Positions 5,667-12,104 of a stretch of 13,462 nucleotides of DNA are shown in pieces (the first letter of the stretch is position 1; each line of letters opens with the position of its first letter). A program made the translations under genes and the position numbers. Origin of the DNA: an uncultured Campylobacter sp. (lineage in GTDB: Bacteria; Campylobacterota; Campylobacteria; Campylobacterales; Campylobacteraceae); the NCBI GenBank assembly GCA_937965895.1, contig CALCKS010000151.1, positions 1 through 13,462 on the forward strand, given 5' to 3'. A model generated the notes under the pieces. It was not told the origin of the DNA. It did not search any database and saw nothing but the letters and a program-made list of their open reading frames with translations.

Positions 5667-6305
5667 CTAGCCTTCAAACATATCCGAAAGCTCGCTTGTG
5701 GCGATATTTACGATTTTATTGTTTGCGTCTAGTTCGATCAAATTTTGGGTTTTAAATTTAGCTAAAATCCTTGAAAACGTCTCAGGGGTGATGTTTAGGA
5801 TGGAGGCGATTTTGATGTGTTTTAGCTCATTAAAAAGATCGGCGTGATTAACGAGAAAGCTCGCAACCTTGGCCTCGGAGTTTAGCACGAGTTCTTGATG
5901 TATCAGCTCGCTCGCGATTTTTAACTTTTGCGAGAGCGATTTTATGATTTGTAGCGATACGCGCGGGTTTGATAAAAACTCGGCGTAAAATTTATCATAG
6001 TCGATTTTTAGCACCTCGCCGCCCGTTAAAAATATCGCCGTCGCCGGAAATTTGATATTTTCAAAGTTGGCAAGCTCCGCTACGAAGCTAATCCCGTTAA
6101 ATTGATGCATAAAAATCTCTTTGCCTTTAGGGCCTATTTTATAGAGCTTGAGAGAGCCTTTTATGAGGAGGTGGAGCCACTTTGGCTCCTCGCCTTCTAT
6201 AAATAAGAACTCACCTTTTTTATATTTTTTTAGGATGCTGATATTTTCTAGCCTTTTTAGCTCAGCCTCGTTTAGCCCCTGAAAAAACGGGATTTGCTCT
6301 AGCAT
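5667..6305 (-). CDS. Crp/Fnr-family transcriptional regulator without cysteines
   Basis: A 212-residue protein with an N-terminal cyclic-nucleotide-binding-type beta roll (about 5-110; signature GEFLFIEGEEP at 31-41 and LLIKGSLKLYKIGPKGKE at 46-63). A long dimerisation helix follows (about 115-140), then a C-terminal winged helix-turn-helix (about 163-200). The recognition helix reads TPETFSRILAKF. Its E175, S178 and R179 match the E-x-x-S-R pattern that in FNR contacts TTGAT half-sites, so a similar target is inferred. There is no cysteine anywhere, so it cannot bind an Fnr-type 4Fe-4S cluster. The residues that hold cAMP in E. coli CRP are not evident either, so the effector is unknown (haem-nitric-oxide sensing or ligand-free action are options). 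The gene starts 9 bp after mscL and is co-transcribed with it; its ribosome site is weak. Members near NssR or DNR types are candidates, but I cannot name it. Confidence 0.85.
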   Translation of the reverse strand: MLEQIPFFQGLNEAELKRLENISILKKYKKGEFLFIEGEEPKWLHLLIKGSLKLYKIGPKGKEIFMHQFNGISFVAELANFENIKFPATAIFLTGGEVLKIDYDKFYAEFLSNPRVSLQIIKSLSQKLKIASELIHQELVLNSEAKVASFLVNHADLFNELKHIKIASILNITPETFSRILAKFKTQNLIELDANNKIVNIATSELSDMFEG

Positions 6306-6314
6306 TTGGCGTTC

Positions 6315-6719
6315 TTATTTATTTTTTAAAAGATCTCTGATCTGGGTTAAAAGTGCTATATCCTCAGGCACCGGCGCAGGCTCATCTGCTTTCGGCTCTT
6401 CTTTTGGTTTTTTGAGCGAATTTATAGCTTTAACGACGCAGAAAATACAAAACGCGATAATCGTAAAATCGACCATCGTTTGTATAAACGAGCCGTAATT
6501 TATGGTTACGGCAGCCGTATCGCCGACTGCGTCTTTTAGTGTAAATTTTAAATCCGTAAAATTTACGCCGCCAGTTAGTACGCCTACGATTGGCATGATA
6601 ACGTCGCCCACTAGCGAGCTAACGATCTTGCCAAAAGCGCCGCCGATCACGACGCCAACGGCCATGTCGATGACGTTGCCGCGCATTGCGAATTCTTTGA
6701 ATTCCTTGATGAAACTCAT
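6315..6719 (-). CDS. mscL: Large-conductance mechanosensitive channel MscL
   Basis: A pentameric inner-membrane valve that opens under high membrane tension and releases solutes on hypo-osmotic shock. At 134 residues it is the usual length. It begins with the amphipathic MSFIKEFKEFAMRGNVIDMAVGVVIGGAFG region: the family N-terminal helix, then pore-lining TM1 (about 15-45). A periplasmic loop and TM2 follow (about 72-95). The charged cytoplasmic end closes with a helix (EDIALLTQIRDLLKNK) of the MscL bundle type. An AAGGA ribosome site lies just upstream (plus-strand TCCTT, 6725-6729), and a TATAAT -10 box further up. The gene heads a two-gene minus-strand operon with a Crp/Fnr regulator, which suggests, without proof, control linked to that regulator. 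Confidence 0.96.
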   Translation of the reverse strand: MSFIKEFKEFAMRGNVIDMAVGVVIGGAFGKIVSSLVGDVIMPIVGVLTGGVNFTDLKFTLKDAVGDTAAVTINYGSFIQTMVDFTIIAFCIFCVVKAINSLKKPKEEPKADEPAPVPEDIALLTQIRDLLKNK

Positions 6720-6751
6720 CTTTTTCCTTTAAATTTTAAAATTAGATATCA

Positions 6752-6757
6752 ATTATA
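6752..6757 (-). promoter_or_regulatory. mscL: -10 box of the mscL-regulator operon
   Basis: Reading the minus strand, a perfect TATAAT (followed by TGATATC) lies 33 bp upstream of the mscL ATG, in an AT-rich stretch of a 124-bp divergent region. No -35 box is clear, as is usual for vegetative promoters in Campylobacter. It points away from the gltX promoter. Confidence 0.55.
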
Positions 6758-6806
6758 TTTATTTTAGCTTCACAAAAGATAAAAAAGCGAGGTTAAATGC
6801 CAAAAA

Positions 6807-6815
6807 TGCTATAAT
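6807..6815 (+). promoter_or_regulatory. gltX: Extended -10 promoter of the gltX operon (TGCTATAAT)
   Basis: TGC followed by a perfect TATAAT is an extended -10 element, about 28 bp before the gltX ATG, giving a leader of roughly 20 nt. An AAGGA ribosome site (6832-6836) follows. No -35 match is visible. The core TGCTATAATCG is nearly the same as the one before mobB. Confidence 0.7.
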
Positions 6816-6843
6816 CGCCCCAAAAATCAATAAGGAAACAAAA

Positions 6844-8145
6844 ATGTATCGTTTTGCGCCGTCGCCTACAGGCGATATGCATCTGGGAAATTTAAGGGTT
6901 GCGATCCTAAACTACGTCTGCTCGCTCCAGGATAAAAGCGGCTTTATCATCCGCATCGAGGATACCGACAAGGAGCGCAATATCCCCGGAAAAGACAAGG
7001 AAATTTTAGAAATTTTGGAGCTTTTCGGTATCAAATGGGACACGCTTTATTATCAAAGTAAAAATTTGAAATTTCACCGCGAGTTCGCGGCAAAGCTTTT
7101 GATAGATAAAAAGGCGTTTTCGTGCTTTTGCACCGAAAGCGAGCTGGAGGCTAAAAAAGAAGCCGCAAAGGCTAGAGGCGAAGCCTACCGCTACGACGGC
7201 ACATGCGAGCATCTAAGCGACAATGAAGTGCTAAATAACCAAAAACCTTTCGTCGTGCGCATGAAAAAGCCGCTAGGCACGATGAAATTTAAAGACGCGA
7301 TAAAGGGCGAGATAAGCTTCGAGCCTGAAAACGTCGATAGTTTCGTCATTATGCGAGCTGATTTTACGCCGACTTATAACTTCGCCTGCGCGGTCGATGA
7401 TATGCTAGAGGGCGTTACATTCGTCATCCGCGGCGAGGATCACGTCAGCAACACGCCAAAACAAGACCTCATCCGCGAAGGCCTAGGCTACGCGCAAAAG
7501 ATAAACTACGCTCACCTGCCTATCATCCTAAACGTCGAGGGTAAAAAAATGAGCAAACGCGAGAACGAAAGCAGCGTAAAATGGCTGCTCTCGCAAGGCT
7601 TTATGCCTGAAGCCATCGCAAACTACATCATCTCGCTAGGCTACAAAGCGCCGGTTGAAATCTTTACGATAGAAGAAGCCGCGCAGTGGTTTGATATCTC
7701 GAAGGTTTCGGCGTCTCCGGCCAAATTTGACGTCAAGCAGCTTGAGCACATCAACCGCGAGCACATTAAAAGAGCAAGCGATACAAGGTTAGCCGCGCTA
7801 ATGGGCATAAAGCCCGAATTTGCGGCGATAGCTAGATTTTACACTCAAGAAAGCAGCCTGCTAACCGAGATAAAAACTAAGGTCGATGCGATTTTCGCGA
7901 CCAAATTTATCCCAGATGAGTTTAAGGCGGGTTGCGAGGCGATAAAAGCCGCGACCGCGCCTTTAAATTTGAGCGAATTTGGCGAATTTAACGAGTTAAA
8001 AAAAGCTCTCATGGACGCGACTGGCCTAAAAGGCAAGGGCTTTTTTATGCCGTTTAGAATTTTGCTCACGGGCGCCGAACACGGCCCTGAGCTTAGCGAG
8101 CTATATCCGCTCATCAAACCGTATCTAAAGGAAATTTTACGATGA
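6844..8145 (+). CDS. gltX: Glutamyl-tRNA synthetase, possibly the tRNA-Gln-charging GluRS2 type
   Basis: A class I aminoacyl-tRNA synthetase joining glutamate to tRNA. The 433 residues begin immediately at the catalytic core: RFAPSPTG (3-10), HIGH-type MHLGN (12-16), RIEDTDKERN (37-46), the GEDHVSNTPKQ region (197-207) and KMSKR (235-239). Cysteines C94 and C96 with C121 (CFC...YRYDGTC) look like the GluRS zinc site. Organisms of this group lack GlnRS and carry two GluRS; one makes Glu-tRNA(Gln) for the GatCAB amidotransferase. From memory the short form with MH(I/L)GNLR and RIEDTDKERN resembles H. pylori GluRS2, which charges tRNA(Gln), while GluRS1 has H-I-G-G. This assignment is an inference. 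The ATG has AAGGA at ideal distance, and the stop overlaps yggT in ATGA. Confidence 0.93.
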   Translation: MYRFAPSPTGDMHLGNLRVAILNYVCSLQDKSGFIIRIEDTDKERNIPGKDKEILEILELFGIKWDTLYYQSKNLKFHREFAAKLLIDKKAFSCFCTESELEAKKEAAKARGEAYRYDGTCEHLSDNEVLNNQKPFVVRMKKPLGTMKFKDAIKGEISFEPENVDSFVIMRADFTPTYNFACAVDDMLEGVTFVIRGEDHVSNTPKQDLIREGLGYAQKINYAHLPIILNVEGKKMSKRENESSVKWLLSQGFMPEAIANYIISLGYKAPVEIFTIEEAAQWFDISKVSASPAKFDVKQLEHINREHIKRASDTRLAALMGIKPEFAAIARFYTQESSLLTEIKTKVDAIFATKFIPDEFKAGCEAIKAATAPLNLSEFGEFNELKKALMDATGLKGKGFFMPFRILLTGAEHGPELSELYPLIKPYLKEILR

Positions 8146-8429
8146 TATTTTCGGTATTTTTAGAAGCAGTCGGCAGTATCTTGCATATCGTTATCAGCGC
8201 CTACACGTGGATCATCATAGGCGCAGCGATCATAAGCTGGGTGCGCCCTGATCCCTATAACCCTATCGTGCAGCTGCTTTACCGCCTCACCGAGCCCGTC
8301 TATGCCGCTATCCGCCGCGTGATACCGACGGTTTTTGGCGGTATAGATCTGGCGCCTATTATCGTACTTTTGGCGCTTCAGTTTATAGATAGATTTTTCG
8401 TAAGGCTTATGTTTGCGTACGCTGCTTAA
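8142..8429 (+). CDS. yggT: YggT family membrane protein
   Basis: A 95-residue inner-membrane protein with two hydrophobic segments (about 5-30 and 67-92) flanking the family signature ISWVRPDPYNP...LLYRLTEPVY...IRRVIP and GGIDLAPIIVLLAL. This is a single-repeat YggT; many proteobacterial members have two repeats. The family is broadly conserved and its biochemical role is not settled; links to membrane potential, division-site or osmotic functions have been proposed in other bacteria. AAAGGA (8127-8132) precedes the ATG, which overlaps the gltX stop. Its end contains the TTG start of slt (17-bp overlap), so gltX, yggT and slt are probably one coupled transcript. Confidence 0.92.
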   Translation: MIFSVFLEAVGSILHIVISAYTWIIIGAAIISWVRPDPYNPIVQLLYRLTEPVYAAIRRVIPTVFGGIDLAPIIVLLALQFIDRFFVRLMFAYAA

Positions 8430-10044
8430 ATTTATCCTGCCCGCGATTTTTGCGGCGGCGGCGTTTGGCGGAGTTAAGAGCTTTGAGGAGATAAAAGACG
8501 AACCTAAGGGGCTTGCTAAGGATTACTACTTTTACCGTCTTTTAACCGAAGGCGACTACACTAAGGAACAGGCGCAAATTTTAAATAAAGACGTCTTTCG
8601 CCGAGCGGGCGTGCTAGCAAAGAAACTGGCTGAAATTTTGCCGCCTAAAAAGACCAAAGGAAACTGCGATAGCGTAAGCGCGAAAAATATCCTAGACGCA
8701 AACGTAACCTGCCAAAAACAGCGCCTGCGAGTGCCTTTTATGATGAAGCTAAAAAAGGAGACGAGGCAAAAGCTGGCGGATAAATTTAAAGACTCCGATC
8801 CGCTTCTTTATCGCCGTCTTAGCTCGCTAAACGAGAAGCACCCCGAGGATGAGTTTGCCAAATTTAACGATACGGACGCGTTTTTGGTTTATTTTAACCA
8901 GTCTTCGCATAAGGATAAATTTGATAAGATATTTGACGTAAATTTTATAAATTTGCTCGCGATGAAAAAGGAGTTTCATGCTCTAGCAAACGATTTGATA
9001 ATCGATAAGAAATTGGCCAAATTTAGGCAAAATTTTCTCGCGATAAAAGAAACCGAGCTTGCGGGCAAGGACGCCTTTATGCTCGGCATAAACGCGGTTT
9101 TGTTAAATTCGCCAAAAGATGCGGCGAGGTTTTTTACTAGAGCCGAGGCGGCCTTTGAGAGACAAGACCGCAAGGATAATGCCGTGTTTTGGCTGTATCT
9201 ACTAAGTAGAAATACAATCTATCTTGAGAAGCTAAATCAAAGCCGCGACGTAAATATCTATACGCTTTATGCAAACGAGCTAACGGGCGCAAGTGCTGCC
9301 GCAAACATCGTCTCGCCGACGCCTACGAAAGAAAAGGTAGCTGACTACGACATAAAAGATCCGTTTTTGTGGCAAAAGACATTTAAAATGATAAAAGAGA
9401 TGAGTGCGCAGGATGCCGCAAAACACTCCGAAACCTTTAACACCAAAGAGACGCTAGGCCAGTATGCCTACCTGATGGAAAAGGCAAGCGGCTACAAGGA
9501 TAGCTACTTCGTTATGCCGTTTGCTGATGAGCTAGAGGACGTAAACGCGACTAGAAAAGCGCTTCTTTACGCGATCGGTAGGCAAGAGAGCCGCTTTATC
9601 CCAGCCGTCATCTCGACCTCTTATGCGCTTGGTATGATGCAGTTTATGCCGTTTTTGGCTAATCACATCGGCAAAAAAGAGCTTGCGATCCCAAATTTCG
9701 ATCAAGACGATATGTTTAATCCGCGCCTTGCCTTAAAATTTGCGGACCACCACTTAAATTATTTGGAGAAATACCTCTACCATCCGCTTTTTGTAGCTTA
9801 CGCGTATAACGGCGGTATCGGTTTTACTAAGAAAATGCTTCAGCGAGGCGACCTTTTTAACGAAGGTAAGTATGAGCCGTTTTTATCCATGGAGCTCGTA
9901 CCCTTCGCCGAGAGCCGCGACTACGGCAAAAAGGTACTAGCAAACTATGTTATCTACCTAAGGCTTCTCCGTTCCAGTACATCGATTTCGACACTTTTTG
10001 AAAGCTCAAAGAAACCTGCTTTGACGGATAAATTTCGAAATTAA
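8413..10044 (+). CDS. slt: Soluble lytic murein transglycosylase Slt (TTG start)
   Basis: A periplasmic enzyme cutting peptidoglycan glycan strands to 1,6-anhydromuramyl products. The 543 residues start with a signal-peptide-like segment (RTLLKFILPAIFAAAAFGG). A long helical, superhelix-like region follows (about 30-370), then a C-terminal SLT domain. The domain has catalytic E392 in GRQESRF (389-395), the YALGMMQFMP core (404-413) and AYNGG (464-468). The start is TTG 8413: an in-frame TAA lies at 8401-8403, TAAGG (8401-8405) is a fitting ribosome site 7 nt away, and later starts would remove the signal peptide. The last 30 or so residues lie antisense to the end of the convergent lipoprotein gene (9950-10044). 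The tail after YVIYLRLL (513-520) has no typical SLT content and may be a read-through extension. Confidence 0.93.
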   Translation: MRTLLKFILPAIFAAAAFGGVKSFEEIKDEPKGLAKDYYFYRLLTEGDYTKEQAQILNKDVFRRAGVLAKKLAEILPPKKTKGNCDSVSAKNILDANVTCQKQRLRVPFMMKLKKETRQKLADKFKDSDPLLYRRLSSLNEKHPEDEFAKFNDTDAFLVYFNQSSHKDKFDKIFDVNFINLLAMKKEFHALANDLIIDKKLAKFRQNFLAIKETELAGKDAFMLGINAVLLNSPKDAARFFTRAEAAFERQDRKDNAVFWLYLLSRNTIYLEKLNQSRDVNIYTLYANELTGASAAANIVSPTPTKEKVADYDIKDPFLWQKTFKMIKEMSAQDAAKHSETFNTKETLGQYAYLMEKASGYKDSYFVMPFADELEDVNATRKALLYAIGRQESRFIPAVISTSYALGMMQFMPFLANHIGKKELAIPNFDQDDMFNPRLALKFADHHLNYLEKYLYHPLFVAYAYNGGIGFTKKMLQRGDLFNEGKYEPFLSMELVPFAESRDYGKKVLANYVIYLRLLRSSTSISTLFESSKKPALTDKFRN

Positions 10045-10444
10045 TATTGATTCTATCGCTTTTGATCTCTGGGGTGCTGACCTCAAAATACTGAGCCCAC
10101 GGCACCTCAAAGCTCACTTTTTCTAAAAGCGGATCGTTGGCGGTCAGGCGTCTAACCATGATGCCTCGCTGCGAGCCGTTTGCGCTAAAGCTCTCGTCTA
10201 AAATTTTAGCTTCTTTGGGATGCACGGCCACGACGAATTTCTCTCTTTTTTGTTCATCGATTAGCTCGCTATAGATCGGATTTAGATAGGTTGCTACGAT
10301 TAGGATATTCGTCTTGGCATCTATGATTTCAGATTTGCTAGTGTAGGCTAAAAGCTCGTTTTTTAATGGTTCGTGGATATATTTTTTATCCGCACAGCCA
10401 GCTAACGCCAAAATAAAACTTAAAAAAAATACGCTCTTTTTCAT
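9950..10444 (-). CDS. Putative outer-membrane lipoprotein of unknown function
   Basis: A 164-residue protein with a clear lipoprotein signal: MKKSVFFLSFILALAGC, lipobox L14-A-G-C17. The +2 residue is A18, so there is no Asp retention signal and an outer-membrane destination is likely. The mature part is mixed alpha/beta without cysteines. It includes a strand-rich end (SDRININFEIYPSKQVSLSFQKVSKSMYWNG) that could be an immunoglobulin-like or beta-sandwich fold. I do not recognise a named family; from memory C. jejuni has a lipoprotein at this place (Cj0842). Start: ATG 10442-10444, preceded on the minus strand by AGAGG (plus-strand 10452-10456). It is convergent with slt and overlaps its end by 95 bp, and is divergent from mobB. 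A role in envelope function near Slt is only guilt by association. Confidence 0.8.
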   Translation of the reverse strand: MKKSVFFLSFILALAGCADKKYIHEPLKNELLAYTSKSEIIDAKTNILIVATYLNPIYSELIDEQKREKFVVAVHPKEAKILDESFSANGSQRGIMVRRLTANDPLLEKVSFEVPWAQYFEVSTPEIKSDRININFEIYPSKQVSLSFQKVSKSMYWNGEALGR

Positions 10445-10470
10445 TTTAATACCTCTTTAAATTTGGTGCT

Positions 10471-10476
10471 ATTTTA
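10471..10476 (-). promoter_or_regulatory. Candidate -10 box of the lipoprotein gene
   Basis: On the minus strand TAAAAT, inside TATCTAAAATAGC, lies 27 bp upstream of the lipoprotein ATG. It matches four or five of six consensus positions in AT-rich DNA. This is the only reasonable candidate in the 100-bp divergent region for that direction, so it is tentative. Confidence 0.35.
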
Positions 10477-10506
10477 GATAAATTTTGCTTTTAAAAAGCC
10501 TAAATT

Positions 10507-10515
10507 TGCTATAAT
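10507..10515 (+). promoter_or_regulatory. mobB: Extended -10 promoter of the mobB operon (TGCTATAAT)
   Basis: TGC plus perfect TATAAT followed by TCG lies 29 bp before the mobB ATG; GGAG (10537-10540) is the ribosome site. It is flanked on both sides by AAATTT words. The arrangement almost duplicates the gltX promoter (TGCTATAATCG, similar spacing to ATG). No -35 box is seen. Confidence 0.7.
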
Positions 10516-10544
10516 TCGCGTAAATTTCAAAAATTCGGAGAAAA

Positions 10545-11027
10545 ATGAAAAAAGCGGCGATGGCGTTTTCCGGACCTTCAAATAGCGGCAAAACTACGCT
10601 TATTTTAAAGGTCGCCAAAAAATTTATCGATGACGGGCTAAAAGTCGTGATCATCAAGCACGACCCGGGCGACAAGGCGAGGTTTGACGTCGAGGGCAAG
10701 GATAGCTACAAATTTAGCCAAATAGGCGCCGAGGTCGCAGTCATGAGCCCGACGCGCACGACCTTTTTCTCGCAGGAGAGCAAGAGCGTGGAGGATGTCG
10801 TAATGATGGCTGGCGAGTTTGATTTGCTACTAGTTGAGGGGCTAAAGACCCTGCCGCTACCGCGCATTAGCGTGTTTAAGGACGAGATAAACGAGGATTA
10901 TCTTAGCTTTTCAAACGCGATCGCAAGCTACAAAAGAGACTACGTCATAGATAAGCCAAACTTTGATCTAGACGATACGCAGGCTATCTGCGAGTGGATA
11001 CTAAAAAACGCAAAGGTGTTAAAATGA
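10545..11027 (+). CDS. mobB: Molybdopterin-guanine dinucleotide biosynthesis adaptor MobB
   Basis: A 160-residue P-loop GTP-binding protein. The Walker A motif is G10-PSNSGKT17. The following VVIIKHDPGD...DVEGKDSYKFSQIGAEV carries the MobB pattern of KHD, then GKDS and an aromatic-rich A/G-A segment. DLLLVEGLK contains the later VEG motif. MobB assists MobA in attaching GMP to molybdopterin, making the bis-MGD cofactor of formate dehydrogenase, nitrate reductase and similar enzymes, which fits anaerobic respiration in Campylobacter. Size is usual for MobB. mobA and moa/moe genes are absent from the window. The ATG follows GGAG and an extended -10 promoter. The stop overlaps fbp in ATGA (11024-11027). 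Confidence 0.9.
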   Translation: MKKAAMAFSGPSNSGKTTLILKVAKKFIDDGLKVVIIKHDPGDKARFDVEGKDSYKFSQIGAEVAVMSPTRTTFFSQESKSVEDVVMMAGEFDLLLVEGLKTLPLPRISVFKDEINEDYLSFSNAIASYKRDYVIDKPNFDLDDTQAICEWILKNAKVLK

Positions 11028-11878
11028 ACGAAATTTTCGAAACGATTAAAAAGATCGCCGTAAAAATCGGCGAAGAGATAAAATACGCCGATCTAGGCTA
11101 TACGGGTCACGCTAACGCCACGGGCGACACGCAGCTAAAACTAGACGTGAGGAGCGACGAGATCATCACGGCCGAGTTTGCAAATTTAGCCTGCGTAAAA
11201 GCGCTCGTTAGCGAAGAAAAAGAGGATATGCTGGCGCTAAACGAGAGTGCGAAATTTATCGTCGCATACGATCCGCTAGACGGCTCTAGCCTAGTGGACG
11301 TAAATTTTTCTATCGGCTCGATTTTTGGCATTTACGAAAACGAGCTAACGCCGCAAAATCTAAAAGCCGCAGCCTACGTCGTTTACGGCCCGCGCCTGGA
11401 GCTCGTGCTTTGCGAGGAGGGGATGGCTCCCACGCTCTACCGCCTAGGCAGAGACGGCGAGTTTAAATTTATCAAAAACCTAGCGCTTGCGCAAAAAGGC
11501 AAACTAAACGCCACGGGTGCTACGCAAAAGGGCTGGAGCGAAACTCACGCTAAATTTATTCGTGAGCTGTTTTTACAGGGGTATCGCCTCAGATACTCAG
11601 GCGCCATGGTTAGCGACCTGCATCAAATTTTACTAAAAGGCGGCGGACTGTTTAGCTATCCTGCCACGAGCGATGCGCCAAATGGCAAGCTAAGAGCGCT
11701 ATTTGAAGTGTTGCCGTTCGCATTTATCTACGAGCGCGCGGGCGGTGCGACTAGCGACGGATACTCAGCAACGCTTTTTGATATGAAAGTGGAAAAAATC
11801 CACCAAACCACGCCTTGCTTTTTCGGCTCCAAAGATGAGATAAATTTACTGCATAAATTTTACGGAAGCGCAAAATGA
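11024..11878 (+). CDS. fbp: Fructose-1,6-bisphosphatase class I
   Basis: Hydrolyses fructose 1,6-bisphosphate to fructose 6-phosphate, the one-way step of gluconeogenesis, which matters in Campylobacter because they usually lack phosphofructokinase. Class I motifs are clear: SEE (63-65), metal-binding DPLDGSSLVDVN (83-94; D83, D86), the RYSGAMVSDLHQIL substrate region (190-203) and PFAFIYERAGGATSDG (231-246). At 284 residues it is shorter than the E. coli enzyme (about 330), consistent with a compact epsilonproteobacterial form. I chose ATG 11024: it overlaps the mobB stop in ATGA, has AAGG (11013-11016) upstream, and gives a normal N-terminus. A GTG at 10994 would add ten Lys/Arg-rich residues read through mobB and is unlikely. 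The stop overlaps the next small gene in ATGA. Confidence 0.95.
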   Translation: MNEIFETIKKIAVKIGEEIKYADLGYTGHANATGDTQLKLDVRSDEIITAEFANLACVKALVSEEKEDMLALNESAKFIVAYDPLDGSSLVDVNFSIGSIFGIYENELTPQNLKAAAYVVYGPRLELVLCEEGMAPTLYRLGRDGEFKFIKNLALAQKGKLNATGATQKGWSETHAKFIRELFLQGYRLRYSGAMVSDLHQILLKGGGLFSYPATSDAPNGKLRALFEVLPFAFIYERAGGATSDGYSATLFDMKVEKIHQTTPCFFGSKDEINLLHKFYGSAK

Positions 11879-12087
11879 GCGAACACGCAGCGGACGCAAC
11901 TCAAAAGGACGAATTTGAGCTGGAGCTTGATCGCCAAAGAGAAATTTTACAAGCCTGTCAGCGCGAAAAAGGGCTGAACTCATGCTTTTCCTGCGAGGCG
12001 ATGTTTGAGTGTAAAACCCGCAAAAACTACGTAGATGCCGTATATAGCTCGATGTCTAAAGGCGACGGCGGCGGATTTGATTTTTAA
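11875..12087 (+). CDS. Small four-cysteine protein of unknown function
   Basis: 70 residues, acidic in the first third (DEFELELDRQREILQ, probably helical). Four cysteines are spaced C28-x8-C37-x2-C40-x5-C46, in QACQ...NSCFSCEAMFECKTRKNYV. The end is YSSMSKGDGGGFDF. The Cys spacing suggests a zinc or iron-sulfur knuckle, although the order is not a standard zinc ribbon. From memory, similar short proteins with a C-x2-C core, a YVDAVYSSM-like helix and a KGxGGGF(D/E)F end occur next to fbp/metG in other Campylobacter (Cj0839c) and in related genera. I know no function. The ATG overlaps the fbp stop (ATGA), and metG starts 17 bp after its stop with a strong ribosome site, so it is part of the mobB-fbp-metG operon. 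Confidence 0.85.
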   Translation: MSEHAADATQKDEFELELDRQREILQACQREKGLNSCFSCEAMFECKTRKNYVDAVYSSMSKGDGGGFDF

Positions 12088-12104
12088 ATTTAAAAAGGAA
12101 AGAT

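Noticed and set aside
6502..6732. 76-codon plus-strand frame opposite mscL
   Set aside because: Antisense to a textbook MscL; Thr/Pro-rich low-complexity translation typical of a shadow.
6741..6760. FNR-like half-site TTGAT just downstream of the mscL -10 (minus strand)
   Set aside because: Only one half-site; the partner position reads AATTT instead of ATCAA, so autoregulation is not supported.
7845..8117. 90-codon minus-strand frame opposite the gltX end
   Set aside because: No ribosome site or domain; Ser/Ala/Pro-rich antisense shadow of gltX.
10994..11023. GTG at 10994 as fbp start
   Set aside because: Would add MDTKKRKGVK by reading through mobB in another frame; ATG 11024 has an ATGA overlap, AAGG upstream and a normal FBPase N-terminus.
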